A stretch of DNA of 64,000 nucleotides from Myxococcales bacterium (lineage in GTDB: Bacteria; Myxococcota_A; Bradymonadia; UBA7976; UBA1532): positions 1,364,001-1,428,000 of the forward strand of contig JACKDP010000001.1 of the NCBI GenBank assembly GCA_020633435.1. The letters are read 5' to 3'. Position 1 is the stretch's first letter. Each line of letters opens with the position of its first letter. The notes under the pieces are model-generated. The model was given only the letters and a program-made list of their open reading frames with translations. It did not search any database and had not been told where the DNA came from. The position numbers and the translations under genes were made by a program. Below, one piece after another: positions 14,972-26,700 of this stretch.

Positions 14972-15563
14972 TCAGAAGACGAAGGCCATCTCGCCGGCCA
15001 CGCAGGCGCAGATCCTGGAGGCGGCGTGGGCCCTGATCGCGGCCGAGGGGCGACCGGACGCGGGCCTCGCGGAGATCGCGGCGCGGGCGGCCGTGAGCCG
15101 CCAGACGGTCTTCTATGCGTTCGGCAGCCGGTCCGGCGTGCTGACGGCCATGGTGCGCCACCAGGACACCCGGACGGCGCACGTCGCGCGCATCCAGGCG
15201 GCCGTCTTCGACCCCGTGCCCACCGCCGCGTCGGTGGTGGCGGCCGTCGAGGCGTGGCTCGACTACCTGCCGGTCATCTACCCGGTGGGCATCCTGCTCG
15301 ACGCGGCCTCGCTGACGGACGAGGCGGCCGCGGCGGCGTGGCGCGACCGGATGGTCGAGGCGCTGCTGGGCGGCTTCAAGGTGCTGCTCGGGCGAGTGCA
15401 CGCCCGATCGCCGCTGGGGGGGGATCCTGGCCCCATCGCCGAGGAGATCTGGGCGGAGGTGCACCCGACCATGTGGCGGCGGCTGGTGGTCGAGTGCGGC
15501 TGGGCGCCGGCCGCGTTTCGCGCCCGGTGCCTGCGGGTCGTGGAGGGCCTGGTGGGGGCGTAG
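14961..15563 (+). CDS. TetR/AcrR-family transcriptional regulator
   Basis: A 200-residue regulator. The N-terminal helix-turn-helix spans about residues 10-60 (TQAQILEAAWALIAAEG, LAEIAARAAVSRQTVFYAFGSRSG), followed by a TetR_C-type ligand domain with unknown ligand. It is divergent from the DUF2306-like membrane protein gene, and the palindromes in the 51-base gap include one directly over its start codon, which implies autoregulation. Its ATG lies inside that palindrome. Confidence 0.88.
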   Translation: MSKPQKTKAISPATQAQILEAAWALIAAEGRPDAGLAEIAARAAVSRQTVFYAFGSRSGVLTAMVRHQDTRTAHVARIQAAVFDPVPTAASVVAAVEAWLDYLPVIYPVGILLDAASLTDEAAAAAWRDRMVEALLGGFKVLLGRVHARSPLGGDPGPIAEEIWAEVHPTMWRRLVVECGWAPAAFRARCLRVVEGLVGA

Positions 15564-15564
15564 G

Positions 15565-16143
15565 TCAGGGTCCCAGCCACGCGACGATCTCGTCGATCAG
15601 GGCGGTGGGGGTCCGCTCGGCCGTGGTGAGGTGCAGCAGCCGCCCCACCACGGGCAGGTGCGTGCGGCGCAGGTGCTCCTGCCGTAGGCGGTGATCGGCC
15701 GCGGAGGGCACGGTCTCCCGATCGGCGAGCGTGGTGGGCCGGCGGTCCAGCCGAGCCTGGCGGACGGCCAGGGGCGGGTCCAGGTACACGGTCGCGCAGG
15801 CGGGCGTGAGGTGGCGGCCGAGGTCATCCAGGTCGAGGCCGGTGCCGCGGAACGCCGCGTAGGCCTGGGTGGAGAGGAAGTAGCGGTCCAGGACGACGGA
15901 TCGGCCGCGGGCGAGGGCCGCCGCCGCCGTCTCCGACGCGGCGAAGACGGTGGCCAGGTAGAAGAGCTGGTGGGCCTCCTGGCCCGAGCCCAGGTGGTGC
16001 AGGAGGTCGTCGCGGTACCGGCGCACGCCGGGGGGCGGGGTGGTGAGGAGGTCGGCCCCGAGCCGCTGGGCGAGCAGCCCCGCGCAGGTGGTCTTGCCCG
16101 CGCCGTCGGGGCCCTCGAACACGATGAAGCGCGGCGGGCTCAC
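15565..16143 (-). CDS. Thymidylate kinase-like nucleoside monophosphate kinase
   Basis: A 192-residue P-loop kinase. FEGPDGAGKTT is the Walker A motif, VVLDRYFLSTQAYAAF is the DRY-type dTMP kinase motif, and DRRPTT is a LID-like element. It is slightly shorter than typical dTMP kinases (about 205-215). The GTG at 16143 overlaps the stop of the upstream radical SAM gene (GTGA), so the two are translationally coupled. This may be a paralogue dedicated to an unknown pathway rather than the housekeeping enzyme. Its 3' end nearly abuts the convergent TetR gene. Confidence 0.8.
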   Translation of the reverse strand: MSPPRFIVFEGPDGAGKTTCAGLLAQRLGADLLTTPPPGVRRYRDDLLHHLGSGQEAHQLFYLATVFAASETAAAALARGRSVVLDRYFLSTQAYAAFRGTGLDLDDLGRHLTPACATVYLDPPLAVRQARLDRRPTTLADRETVPSAADHRLRQEHLRRTHLPVVGRLLHLTTAERTPTALIDEIVAWLGP

Positions 16144-17477
16144 GCGGCCACCTCGGCGGGCGCGGGCGCGAAGCGGCCCAGGTCCGGGTCGGCGGCGAGG
16201 CGCCTCAGCGCCGCGAGGTCGCGGGGGTGGCGGCCCTCGGTGAGGCGCAGGGCCTCCGACAGGCGGGCCATGGCGAGCCAGTCTGTGTGCGTGAAGGTGC
16301 TGGAGCGGGTGACCATGGGCATGGGCCCGCCGCTGTCTTCGAGGTGCCACCGGTCCCGGTCCCGCGCCAGGGGCGTGCCGCGCAGGAGCATGAGCGGAAA
16401 GGCTTTGATCACCGGCACTTCGCGCTCCAGGCACCAGGCGACCGAGGCCTCGAACGTGGCGCGGGTCTGCAGGGGCAGGCCGAAGATCAGGGAGACCTCG
16501 TGGTCGATGCCGCGGGCCCGGATGCCGGCGAGGGCGGCGTCGACGCGGCCCAGGTGGTTGCGGCGATCGATGGCGCGGCCCTCGGCCTCGTGGATGGTCT
16601 GGAGGCCCAGCTCGAGGCAGACGTCGAGGGCGGCGGCCGCGTCGAGGAAGTCGGCGTCCAGGCCCTCGGCGCGGCACTGCAGGGAGAGGCGGCCCGTGAA
16701 GCCCCCGGCGGCGAAGCGCTCCAGCACCCCGAGGGCGTGGGGCGCCAGGTTGAAGATGGGATCGAGGACGGCGATCTCGCGGACGCCGGCGGCGCAGAAC
16801 AGATCGATCTCGGCCTCGATCCGGGGGAGGTCGAGGGCCCGTCGGCGGAGGCGCGCGCCGGGCTCACGGTGCTGGCAGAACGCGCACCGAAACGGGCAGC
16901 CGCGCTGCGTCTCCCAGCGGATGAAGGCCTGTCCGGCGAGGGGGATGGTGCCGCTGAGCCAGGGCGAGGGCAGCGCCTCGAGCTGGACCGCGGCCTGACC
17001 TTCGACGTCGGGGGTGCCGGCCCAGTGGACCCCGGGGATGGGGTGGCGATCGGGCGTGGTGGCCAGGCGCGCCAGGGCCTGCTCGCCGTAGCCGCGGATG
17101 AACGCGTCGACGCCGGGGTAGAGGGCCTCGAGGCCCGGGCCGCTGTACGCGATCTGCGGGCCGCCGAGCACGATGCGGCCGCGGAAGCCCGCCTGGCGCA
17201 GGCGGCGCAGGACCTCCTGGAGGAAGGCCTCGCCCCAGACGTAGGCGCCGAAGGCGACGTCGACGTCCGCCGGCGCGCGGTCCCCGACCTCGGCGAGGAT
17301 GGCGTCGGTGAGGCAGCCGGCGTCGGCCCCGGGGCCGTTGACCGCCGCTGCGATCGGCCGGACGTCCAGCGTGGGGTGCTGCCGCAGGACCGTGAGCAGC
17401 GAGGCGTGGCCGAGGGGGACGCGGGGGTCCTTGTCGCGGGTCCAGTAGAGATCGACGAGCACGATGCGCCGGGTCAC
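16140..17477 (-). CDS. B12-binding-type radical SAM protein
   Basis: A 445-residue radical SAM enzyme. The 4Fe-4S ligands are C194, C198 and C201 (RGCPFRCAFCQH). The N-terminal half resembles the Rossmann-like B12-binding domain of this superfamily (GRIVLGGPQIAYSG, IRGYGEQAL) but lacks the DxHxxG cobalt ligand. Cobalamin may therefore bind base-off or not at all. The C-terminal part is the TIM-barrel core (VLDPIFNLAP, LELGLQTIHEA, SLIFGLPLQT). I chose the GTG at 17477, six bases after GGAGGAG; an ATG at 17510 is also possible. It is cotranscribed with the thymidylate-kinase-like gene, which suggests a nucleotide-related substrate. That link is inference. Confidence 0.85.
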   Translation of the reverse strand: MTRRIVLVDLYWTRDKDPRVPLGHASLLTVLRQHPTLDVRPIAAAVNGPGADAGCLTDAILAEVGDRAPADVDVAFGAYVWGEAFLQEVLRRLRQAGFRGRIVLGGPQIAYSGPGLEALYPGVDAFIRGYGEQALARLATTPDRHPIPGVHWAGTPDVEGQAAVQLEALPSPWLSGTIPLAGQAFIRWETQRGCPFRCAFCQHREPGARLRRRALDLPRIEAEIDLFCAAGVREIAVLDPIFNLAPHALGVLERFAAGGFTGRLSLQCRAEGLDADFLDAAAALDVCLELGLQTIHEAEGRAIDRRNHLGRVDAALAGIRARGIDHEVSLIFGLPLQTRATFEASVAWCLEREVPVIKAFPLMLLRGTPLARDRDRWHLEDSGGPMPMVTRSSTFTHTDWLAMARLSEALRLTEGRHPRDLAALRRLAADPDLGRFAPAPAEVAA

Positions 17478-17746
17478 GATGGCTCCTCCTCGCAGGGTCG
17501 CGGGTGCCATGACGACGGACGTGGGGGCGGGCGGACACGGAGTGGTAACACCGTAGGGGCGGAGGACTCCGGGGCTGCGGCCGCGGCGACGCGGGCCGAA
17601 GCGCGGAGAACAACCCAACAAGATCAAGAGCTTGACTTCGGTAGCCTGGCCTCGCCGCGCCGCGACCGGCGCACATCCTGCTACCCCGGTTGCCCATCCG
17701 CGCGGCCCAGGCGTTCAATGGGCGTTACCCGCGGGGAGGTCTGCAG

Positions 17747-20700
17747 ATGCGTTGGTGGCTGGTGCTGGTGGGCGTCGTCTTGCTCTCGTGCGATGACGGC
17801 GGCGGGGGCGGCGGTGGGGACGCCGGTCGGCTGGATGGCGGCTCCCTCTGCGGCGACGGCCAGCGGAACGGCGCCGAGTCGGATGTGGACTGCGGGGGCG
17901 ACTGTACGCCGTGCGCCGCGGGGCAGGCGTGCCGCGTCGAGGGGGACTGCGGGGCGCTGAGCTGCGTGGACGGCGTCTGCGCGTCGGCGTCGTGCGACGA
18001 CGGGCGGCGCAACGGGGCCGAGACGTGGGTGGACTGCGGGGGCGGCTGCCCGACGTGCCCGGACGGACGGCCGTGCGGGGGGGGAGCCGACTGCACGAGC
18101 GGCGTCTGCGCGCAGGGGGTGTGCGCGTCGCCGGCCTGCGCGGACGGGGTGCAGAACGCCGGCGAGACCGGGACGGACTGCGGCGGGCCGTGCGCGGCGT
18201 GCGCGGACGGCGGGGGCTGCGTGGCGCCGGCGGACTGCGCGAGCGGCATCTGCCGTGGCGGCCAGTGCGCGGCGCCGGCCTGCGACGACGGCGCCCAGAA
18301 CGGCGACGAGACCGACATCGACTGCGGCGGCGGCTGCGGGCCGTGCCCGGAGGGCTTCCGGTGCGCGGCCGCGGGCGACTGCGCGACGGGGCCGTGCACG
18401 GCGGGCCGGTGCGTGTCGCCGCGGTGCGGCGACGGCGCGCAGAACGGCGACGAGACGGACGTGGACTGCGGGGGCCGTGCGCGGCGTGCGCCGACGGGCT
18501 GGCCTGCGGCGGCGACGCGGACTGCCAGGGGCAGCGCTGCGTGGGCGGCCAGTGCGCCGCGCCGACGTGTGACGACGGGCTGCGCAACGGGGCCGAGACG
18601 TGGCTGGACTGCGGCGGCGGCGCGTGCCCGCCCTGCGGGGTGGGCGGCGTGTGCGTGGCCCACACCGACTGCGCGGACGGGGTGTGCTTCGAGGGGCGGT
18701 GCGCCGAGGCGGCCTGCGGCGACGCGACGCGCAACGGCGAGGAGACGGACGTGGACTGCGGCGGGCCCGACTGCGGGCCGTGCGCGGACGCGGCGGCCTG
18801 CGTGGCGCCCGCGGACTGCCGGAGCCTGGTGTGCACCGGCGGGGCCTGCGCGGCGCCGGCCTGCGACGACGGGCGGCGCAACGGGGGCGAGACGGACGTG
18901 GACTGCGGCGGGCCCGACTGTCCGGCGTGCGTGGGCGGCGGCGGCTGCAACGCGCCGGCGGACTGCGGGGGCCTGCCCTGCGTGGCGGGGCGGTGCGCCG
19001 CGCCGGGCTGCGCCGACGGGGTGCAGAACGGGGATGAGACGGACGTGGACTGCGGCGGCGCCTGTGGGCCGTGCCGACCGGGGCTGGCCTGCGTGGCCGA
19101 TCCCGACTGCCAGAGCCGGCTCTGCGTAGACGGCCTGTGCACGGCGGCGACGTGCCGCGATCTGGCCCGCAATGGCGACGAGACGGACGTGGACTGCGGC
19201 GGCCCGTGCTCGCCCTGCCCGGCCGGGCGGGTGTGCGTGGCGCACCGCGACTGCGAGGGCGACGTCTGCGACGGCGGCCGGTGCCAGCTCCCGACCTGCG
19301 AGGACGACCGGCGCAACGCCAGCGAGACCGACATCGACTGCGGCGGCGGCGCCTGCGAGGCCTGCGGGCGGGGGGCCGTCTGCCAGATCGGGAGCGACTG
19401 CGAGAGCGGCGTCTGCCGCGGCGGCGTCTGCCAGGCGGCGACGTGCTTCGACGGCGTCGCCAACGGCGGCGAGAGCGGCGTGGACTGCGGCGGGCCCTGC
19501 GGTCCGTGCCGGTTCGACGAGCAGTGCCGGTCGGACGCCGACTGCGCCGACCGCGTCTGCGCCGGCGTCTGCCTGGCCGCGACCTGCGAGGACGGGCGGC
19601 AGAACGGGCTGGAGACGTGGATCGACTGCGGCGGCGCCGACTGCGCCCCCTGCCCCTCCGGGCGGCCTTGCCGCGATCCCGGGGACTGCGAGGACGGCGT
19701 CTGCCACCTGACACCGGGGCGGGCCAGCGGCGGGCTGTGCGCCGAGGCGAGCTGCGCCGACGGCATCTTCAACGAGGGCGAGAGCGCGGTGGACTGCGGC
19801 GGCGTCTGCCCGCCGTGCGCGCCGGGCATGGGGTGCCTGCGGGGCGAGGACTGCGCGAGCCGGGTCTGCGTCGAGGGCCAGTGCGCGGCGCCCTCGTGCG
19901 CCGATGGGCGGGCCAACGGCTTCGAGACGTGGGTCGACTGCGGCGGGCCGTGCGCGCCGTGCCCCGACGGGCGGCCCTGCGGCATCGACGCCGAGTGCGA
20001 CAGCGGGAGCTGCATCGCGGGCCTCTGCGCCGTGGCGAGCTGCCGGGATCGGCGGATCAACGGCCTGGAGACGGGGATCGACTGCGGGGGCCGGTGCCCG
20101 GCGTGCGGCGAGGCCGAGGTCTGCGCCCTCGACGACGACTGCCTGAGCGAGGCCTGCGTGGACGGGCGCTGCGCGGCGCCGGCCTGCGACGACGGCCGGC
20201 GCAACGGGGCGGAGACCGGGCTCGACTGCGGCGGCGGCTGCCCGCCGTGTGGGGCGGGCGTGCGCTGCGCCGGGGCCGCCGACTGCCTGTCCGGGGTGTG
20301 CGGCGCGGGCGGGCGCTGCGCCGCGGCGGCCTGCGCCGACGGCGTGCAGAACGACGCGGAGTCAGGCGTGGACTGCGGCGGCGACTGCGCCCCCGTGCGT
20401 GGACGGCGGGGCCTGCAACCGGGCGGCGGACTGCCAGAGCGGCGTGTGCGCGGCGGGCGCGTGCGCCGCGCCGGCCTGGCGACGACGGGGTGCGCAACGG
20501 CGACGAGGCCGCGGTGGACTGCGGGGGCACCTGCCCGCCCTGCGGCGACGGCGCGCGCTGCGCCGCGGGGCCCGAGTGCCTGAGCGGGGTGTGCGCGGCC
20601 GGGCGCTGCGCCCCCGCGAGCTGCGCCGATGGGCGCCAGAACGGGGCGGAGCAGGCCGTCGACTGCGGCGGAGGCTGCGGTGGCTGCCCGGTGGGGCGGC

Positions 20701-23700
20701 CCTGCCGGGGCCCGGCGGACTGCACGAGCGCGGTCTGCCTGGACGGGCTCTGCGCCCCGCCCGCCTGCGACGATCGGGTGAGCAACGGCGCCGAGACGGG
20801 CCTGGACTGCGGCGGCGCCTGCCCGGCGTGCGGCGAGGGCGCCGTGTGCAGCCTGGCGGCCGACTGCCTGAGCGGCGTCTGTGCCGGGGGCCGCTGCGCC
20901 GCGCCGGCCTGCGGTGACGGGGTGGCCAACGGCGCCGAGACGGGGCTGGACTGCGGCGGCGGCTGCGGGCCCTGCGCCGACGGCGCGGCCTGTCGCGGGG
21001 CGGCCGACTGCGCGAGCGGGCAGTGCGTGCGGGGCTTCTGCGCGGCGCCGGCCTGCGCCGACGGCGTGCGCAACGGGGGCGAGACGGCCGTCGACTGCGG
21101 CGGGCTCGTGTGTCCGGCCTGCCCCGACGCCGGGGTCTGCGCCGTGGCCACCGACTGCCAGAGCGGCGTGTGCAGCGCGGGTCGCTGCGCGGCGCCCCGG
21201 TGCGACGACGGCGTGCTGAACGGCGACGAGAGCGCCCTGGACTGCGGCGGCGTGTGCCCGCCCTGCGCGGACGCGGCGGACTGCCGCCAGCCGGCCGACT
21301 GCGCGAGCGGCGTCTGCGCGGGCGGCGTCTGCGCCGCGCGCCGGCCTGCGCCGACGGCGTGCGCAACGGGGGCGAGGCGGGCGTCGACTGCGGGGCCCCT
21401 GCCCCGCCTGCCCGGCAGGCTCGACCTGCGGCAGGGCGGCCGACTGCCTGGACGGCGTCTGCGCGGCCGGGCGGTGCGCCCCGGCCGGGTGTGGCGATGG
21501 CGTGCAGAACGGCGGCGAGACCGCGGTGGACTGCGGCGGCCCCTGTGGTCCCTGCGCCGACGCCGCCGCCTGTGGCCTCGGGCGCGACTGCGCGAGCGGG
21601 GTGTGCGCCGGGGGGCGGTGCGCGGCGGCCGCCTGCGCCGACGGCGTGCAGAACGGCCCCGAGACGGCGACGGACTGCGGCGGTGGCTGCCCCGCCTGCG
21701 CCGATGGCGCGACGTGCGGCGCGGCGGCCGACTGCCGCAGCGGCGTCTGCGCCGGCGGCCGGTGTGCGCCGGCGCGGTGCGACGACGGGGTGCAGAACGG
21801 CGCCGAGACGGCCATCGACTGCGGGAGCCGGTGCCCCGCCTGCCCCGACGGCACCGCGTGTGGCGTCGGCGGCGACTGCGCGAGCGGGGTGTGCGCCGCG
21901 GGCCAGTGCGCGGCGCCGGCCTGCGCCGATGGCGTGCACAACGGCCCCGAGACGGCCGTGGACTGCGGCGGCGGCTGCCCCGCCTGCGCGGTGGGGCTGG
22001 CTTGCGGCGCGGGCGGCGACTGCCTGAGCGGCGTCTGCCAGGGCGGCCGGTGCGCGGCCCCCACCTGCGCCGACGGCGTGCAGAACGGCGACGAGGCCGC
22101 GGCGGACTGCGGCGGCCCTTGCGCCCCGTGCGCCGACGGCACGACCTGCGCCCGGGCCCTCGACTGCGCCAGCGGCGTGTGTGATCCGGTCGCGTTCGTC
22201 TGCGCCGCGCCCACCTGCGGCGACGGCGTGCGCAACGGCGCCGAGACGGCGGTGGACTGCGGCGGCCCCTGCCCCGCCTGCCCGGCCGGCGAGCTCTGCG
22301 GCCGGGCGGCGGACTGCCAGAGCGGCGTCTGCCTGAGCGGCCGGTGCGCGGCGCCCGCGTGCGGGGATGGCGTGCAGAACGGCGCCGAGACGGACACCGA
22401 CTGCGGCGGGCTCTGCCGGGCGTGCGGGGATGGCCTGCAGTGCGGCCGCGGCGGCGACTGCCAGAGCGCGGTCTGCACGGCGGGCCGCTGCGTCGCGCCG
22501 ACGTGCGCGGACGGGGCCGCCAACGGCCTGGAGACGGACGTGGACTGCGGCGGCTCGTGCCCGCCCTGCGGCGCCGCGCGGCGCTGCGGCCAGCCCGGGG
22601 ACTGCCAGGCCGGCGTCTGCCAGCGCGGCTTCTGCGCCCTGCCGGCGTGCGACGACCGCGTCCAGAACGGCGCGGAGTCGGACGTGGACTGCGGCGCCGC
22701 GTGCGCCCCTTGCCTCGCCGGCCGCGCCTGCGCGGGCCCGGCCGACTGCCAGAGCGGCGCCTGCGGCGGCGGCGTGTGCACCGTCCCGGCCTGCAACGAC
22801 GGGGTGCTCAATGGCGACGAGACGGACGTGGACTGCGGCGGCGCCTGCGCCGGCTGCGCCCAGGGCGCCCCGTGCCGGATCGACGTCGACTGCGCCCAGG
22901 GCCTCTGCTTCAACGGCCGCTGCGGGGACCACCCCTGCCGCAACGGCGTGCGCGATCTGGCCGAGACCGACGTGGACTGCGGCGGGAGCTGCGCCGCGTG
23001 CGGCGCGGGCAAGGCGTGCCTCTTCAACGGCGACTGCGCCAACAACGACTGCCGCGCGGGGGTCTGCTTCGTCATCCCGCCGCGCATCGATCTCGTCGAG
23101 CCGGCCGTCGTGCCCGTGACCGGCGGCGTCGACGTCGCCCTCACCAGCACCCCGGGCACCTACGGCGCCGCCGACGTCTACGTCGACGGCGTGCTCGTCC
23201 CCACCCGCCGGTTCGGCGACACCCGGCTCCAGTTCACCGCCCCGCCGCGCCGGCAGGGCCCCGGCCCCGTCGCCCTCGAGGTCCGCAACCCCGACGGCGG
23301 CGCCGTCACGGTGCCCGACGCCCTGACCTACGGCCCCGGCGCCATCCACGTCGCCGTCCAGAACGCCCTCGGCCCCTGCGACGCGTTCACCTGCACCGCC
23401 ACGGGGCTGGACGCCTTCAACCCCGCGATTCCATTGAGCTTCCGCTGGACGGTCAACGGCCTGGCGGCCGCCGGGGACGCCCAGCTCGCGGACGCCGTCC
23501 AGGCGGGCGACGAGGTGATCTGCCACGCCCTCGTCGGCGACCCCGGGGCCACCTGGGAGGTCCCGTCGGCCCCCTTCGTGGTCACGGGGGCCGTCGGCCT
23601 CGTGAGCGGCTACGACCTGCAGCCCCGGGCCCCCGCCCTCGGCGAGGCCCTCCGGTGCAGCGGCCAGGCCCTCCCCACGTCCTGCGGCGACCCGACCGAG

Positions 23701-26700
23701 CTGCAGTACACCTGGCGCGTCAACGGCGCGGTCGATCCGGCGGCCGTGGGCCCCGTGTTCCCCACGACGGGCCTGCGCGAGGGCACCACGGTGGCGTGCG
23801 AGCTGGCCGCCGTCTCCGCCGCCGGCGACGTCGGGCCGGTGCTGACCGCCGACCCCGTCACGCTCACCCCCGGCCGCTACGCCATCCAGAGCGCCTTCGT
23901 CGGCGACGCGTTCGGCGTCGCCCTCGGCGTCGTCGGCGACCTGGACGGTGACGGCCTCGCCGACATCGTGGTGGGCGCCCCCAACGACTCCTCGACGGCC
24001 CCCCAGGCCGAGCGTGGGCGCGTCTACCTCCTCCCCGGCCAGGCCACCCTGCAGACGCAGGACGCCCAGGCGAGCGCCCGCTGGATCCTCGACGGGGAGC
24101 AGGGCGGCCGCCGTGTGCCCGCCATCGATCACTCGACGCCCACCTACTTCGAGGCGGCGGATGGCTACATCTACCGGCCCTTCGGCGATGGCTTCGGCTT
24201 CGCCATCGGGCGGGGTCGCCACCTCGTCGACGACGACGAGATCCCGGACGTCGTGGTCGGCGCGCCCTACGCCCTCGGCGCCCTCGGCACCTACGGCAAC
24301 GGCCGCGCCTACGTCCTCTCCGGCGCCCGGGTCCCCGGCCTCCCCGCCCTCGCGGACGCCCCCCGCCTGGGCAGCGGCACCCTGCTGCTGGGCCGCACCC
24401 CGACCCGCATCCAGAACCGGTTCCTCGCCAGCATCGAGTTCCCGCCGTTCAACGGCGACTTGATGGGCTTCGGCGCCCGCTTCGCCGGCGACTTCAACGG
24501 CGACGGCTACGACGACGGCCTGGTGGCCGCCCCCAACGAGGGGAACCGCGACGAAGGCGCCATGTACGTGGTGCCCGGCGGCTCGCTGGGCCGCCGCGTC
24601 GACCTCTCCCTCGCCGGCGCCGAGGCCCAGGCCGGCCTCGTCCGCGTCACCGGCGCCGAGGCGGTGCCGGGCTTCAACCACTTTGGCCGCATCATGGACA
24701 CCGTCGGCGACTTCGATGGCGACGGCTTCGACGACTTCTACGTCCACCCCGGCGCCCTGCTGGGCGGCAACTCCACCTACCTGGTTCACGGCCGCGAGGA
24801 CACCCGCCCCATCGATCTGCGCCAGGAGACCCGGCTGCACACCGGCGGCGGCATCGGCTTCTCCTGCTGCCCGTACCGCGTCGACTACGGGCGCCTCGTC
24901 TACCAGACGCGGGCGGCCGTCGGCGGCGACATCAACGGCGATGGCCTCGACGACTACGCCCTGCGCTCCGTGGTGCCGGCCGGCGGCGAGATGCTGATCA
25001 TCTTCGGCCGCCGCGACCGCGCCATCCCCACGACGGCCCAGCTCCTGGCGGGCCAGGGCGGCTACGCCATCCGTGGCACCCCGACGGCCATCGAGGGGGA
25101 CGCCGCCATCGCCGACATGAACGGCGACGGCTACGACGACATCGTCGCGGTCTACAGCGCCGCGGACTTCATCGAGTTCCCCCGGGCGGGCCGCCTGATC
25201 GTCGTGTACGGCGGGCCGAACGCGCCCCCGGCCACCTTCCCCGAGATGCTGCAGCGGCGGGCGGGCTACCAGGAGCCGGGCCCCGTGGCGGGCGGGTACT
25301 TCGGCGCGTCCGTGGACGTCGGCGACGTGAACGGCGACGGCCTGGCCGACGCCGTCGTGGGCACCCCCGGGGCCAGCCGCGTGATGGTCATCCTCGGCCG
25401 CGACACCGAGGGCCGCATCACCCACCGCGCCGGCGACGCCAACGACACCCTCACCGGCACCCCCGGGGCCGACGTCATGGTGGCGGGCCGGGGCGACGAC
25501 GTCCTCCTCGGCGGCGGCGGCACCGACGCGCTGAGCGGCGGGGCCGGCAACGACGTGCTGGCCGTGGGCGACGCCACCTTCCGCCGCGTGGACGGCGGCG
25601 CGGGCGTGGACACCCTCCGCAGCGCCGGCGGCCTCGCCCTCGATCTCACCGCCCTGCGCGCCCGCGTCCGCGGCATCGAGATCGTCGACCTCACCGCGGC
25701 CGGCGCCGACGTCCTGCGCGTCGACGGCGCCGCCATCCGCCGCAACCACGGCCGGCTCATGACCGTGCTGGGCGCGGCCGACGACCTCGTCGAGGTGGTG
25801 GGCGGTGGCTGGGACGCCGGGGTGCCCGTGCAGGTGGACGGCGTCGCCTTCACCGAGCTGCGCCACGGCCCCCTCACCCTGCGCGTCCTGGCCGGGGTGC
25901 CCGTGCACATCGGCCCCAACATCATCACGCGCGGCCTCAACGCCGTGGAGCTCACGCCCCCGGGCGATCCCGTCGCCCCCATCCAGGCCACGGATCCCGA
26001 CGGCGCCATCGTCCGCTGGACCCTCGACGACCCCTCCGGCACCCTCACCATCGACGCCCAGGGCGTCGTCCGGGTGGCCGCGGGCGGCGTCATCAACTTC
26101 GAGCAGCAGCCCCAGATCCCCATCCGCGTGACCGCCGAGGACGACACCGGCCTGCGCACGTCCCGCGACCTCGTCGTGGACGTCACCAACGTCGACGAGC
26201 CCCCGGTCTTCGCGGCCGGCGCCCCCGTGGCCTTCACGCTCGAGGAGGGCATCGCCACCGGCCGCTTCCTGCACCGCTACCTGGCCACCGATCCCGAGGG
26301 GCTGGACGTCCACTTCGAGCTGGTCGATCCCAGCGGCGCCTTCGCCCTCGGCGCCGACGGCGCCCTCCGCGTGGCCGACGGGACGGCCCTCGACTTCGAG
26401 CGGGCCCCCACCGTCGACCTGACGCTGCGCGCCCTGGACCCCGGCGGAAACTTCAGCGAACTCGCGGTGCGCGTCACCGTCACCGACCAGCCGGAGATGG
26501 TCTGGACGGGCACCTTCACCTTCTCGTCGCGGGGTCAGGGCCTCTTCGGGGGCGTCGGCAACGACACCTTCCCGATGCCCGTGCAGAGCATCGTCATGGT
26601 CGGCGACGGCCAGGACAAGGTGGCGGACCTCGGCGTCCTGAAGATCGGCGGCGCCCTCGGCGGCAGCGTCGGCGTGACCTTCGACGGCACCTACACCTCC

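Noticed and set aside
17850..23060. CRISPR-like repetition
   Set aside because: The 145-bp units are coding and diverged at third positions, with no constant short repeat and unique spacers, and no cas genes are nearby.
17715..23159. Very long antisense frame over the Cys-rich gene
   Set aside because: Low-complexity Pro/Gln/Ser translation caused by GC codon bias opposite regular Cys repeats; no start signal or family.
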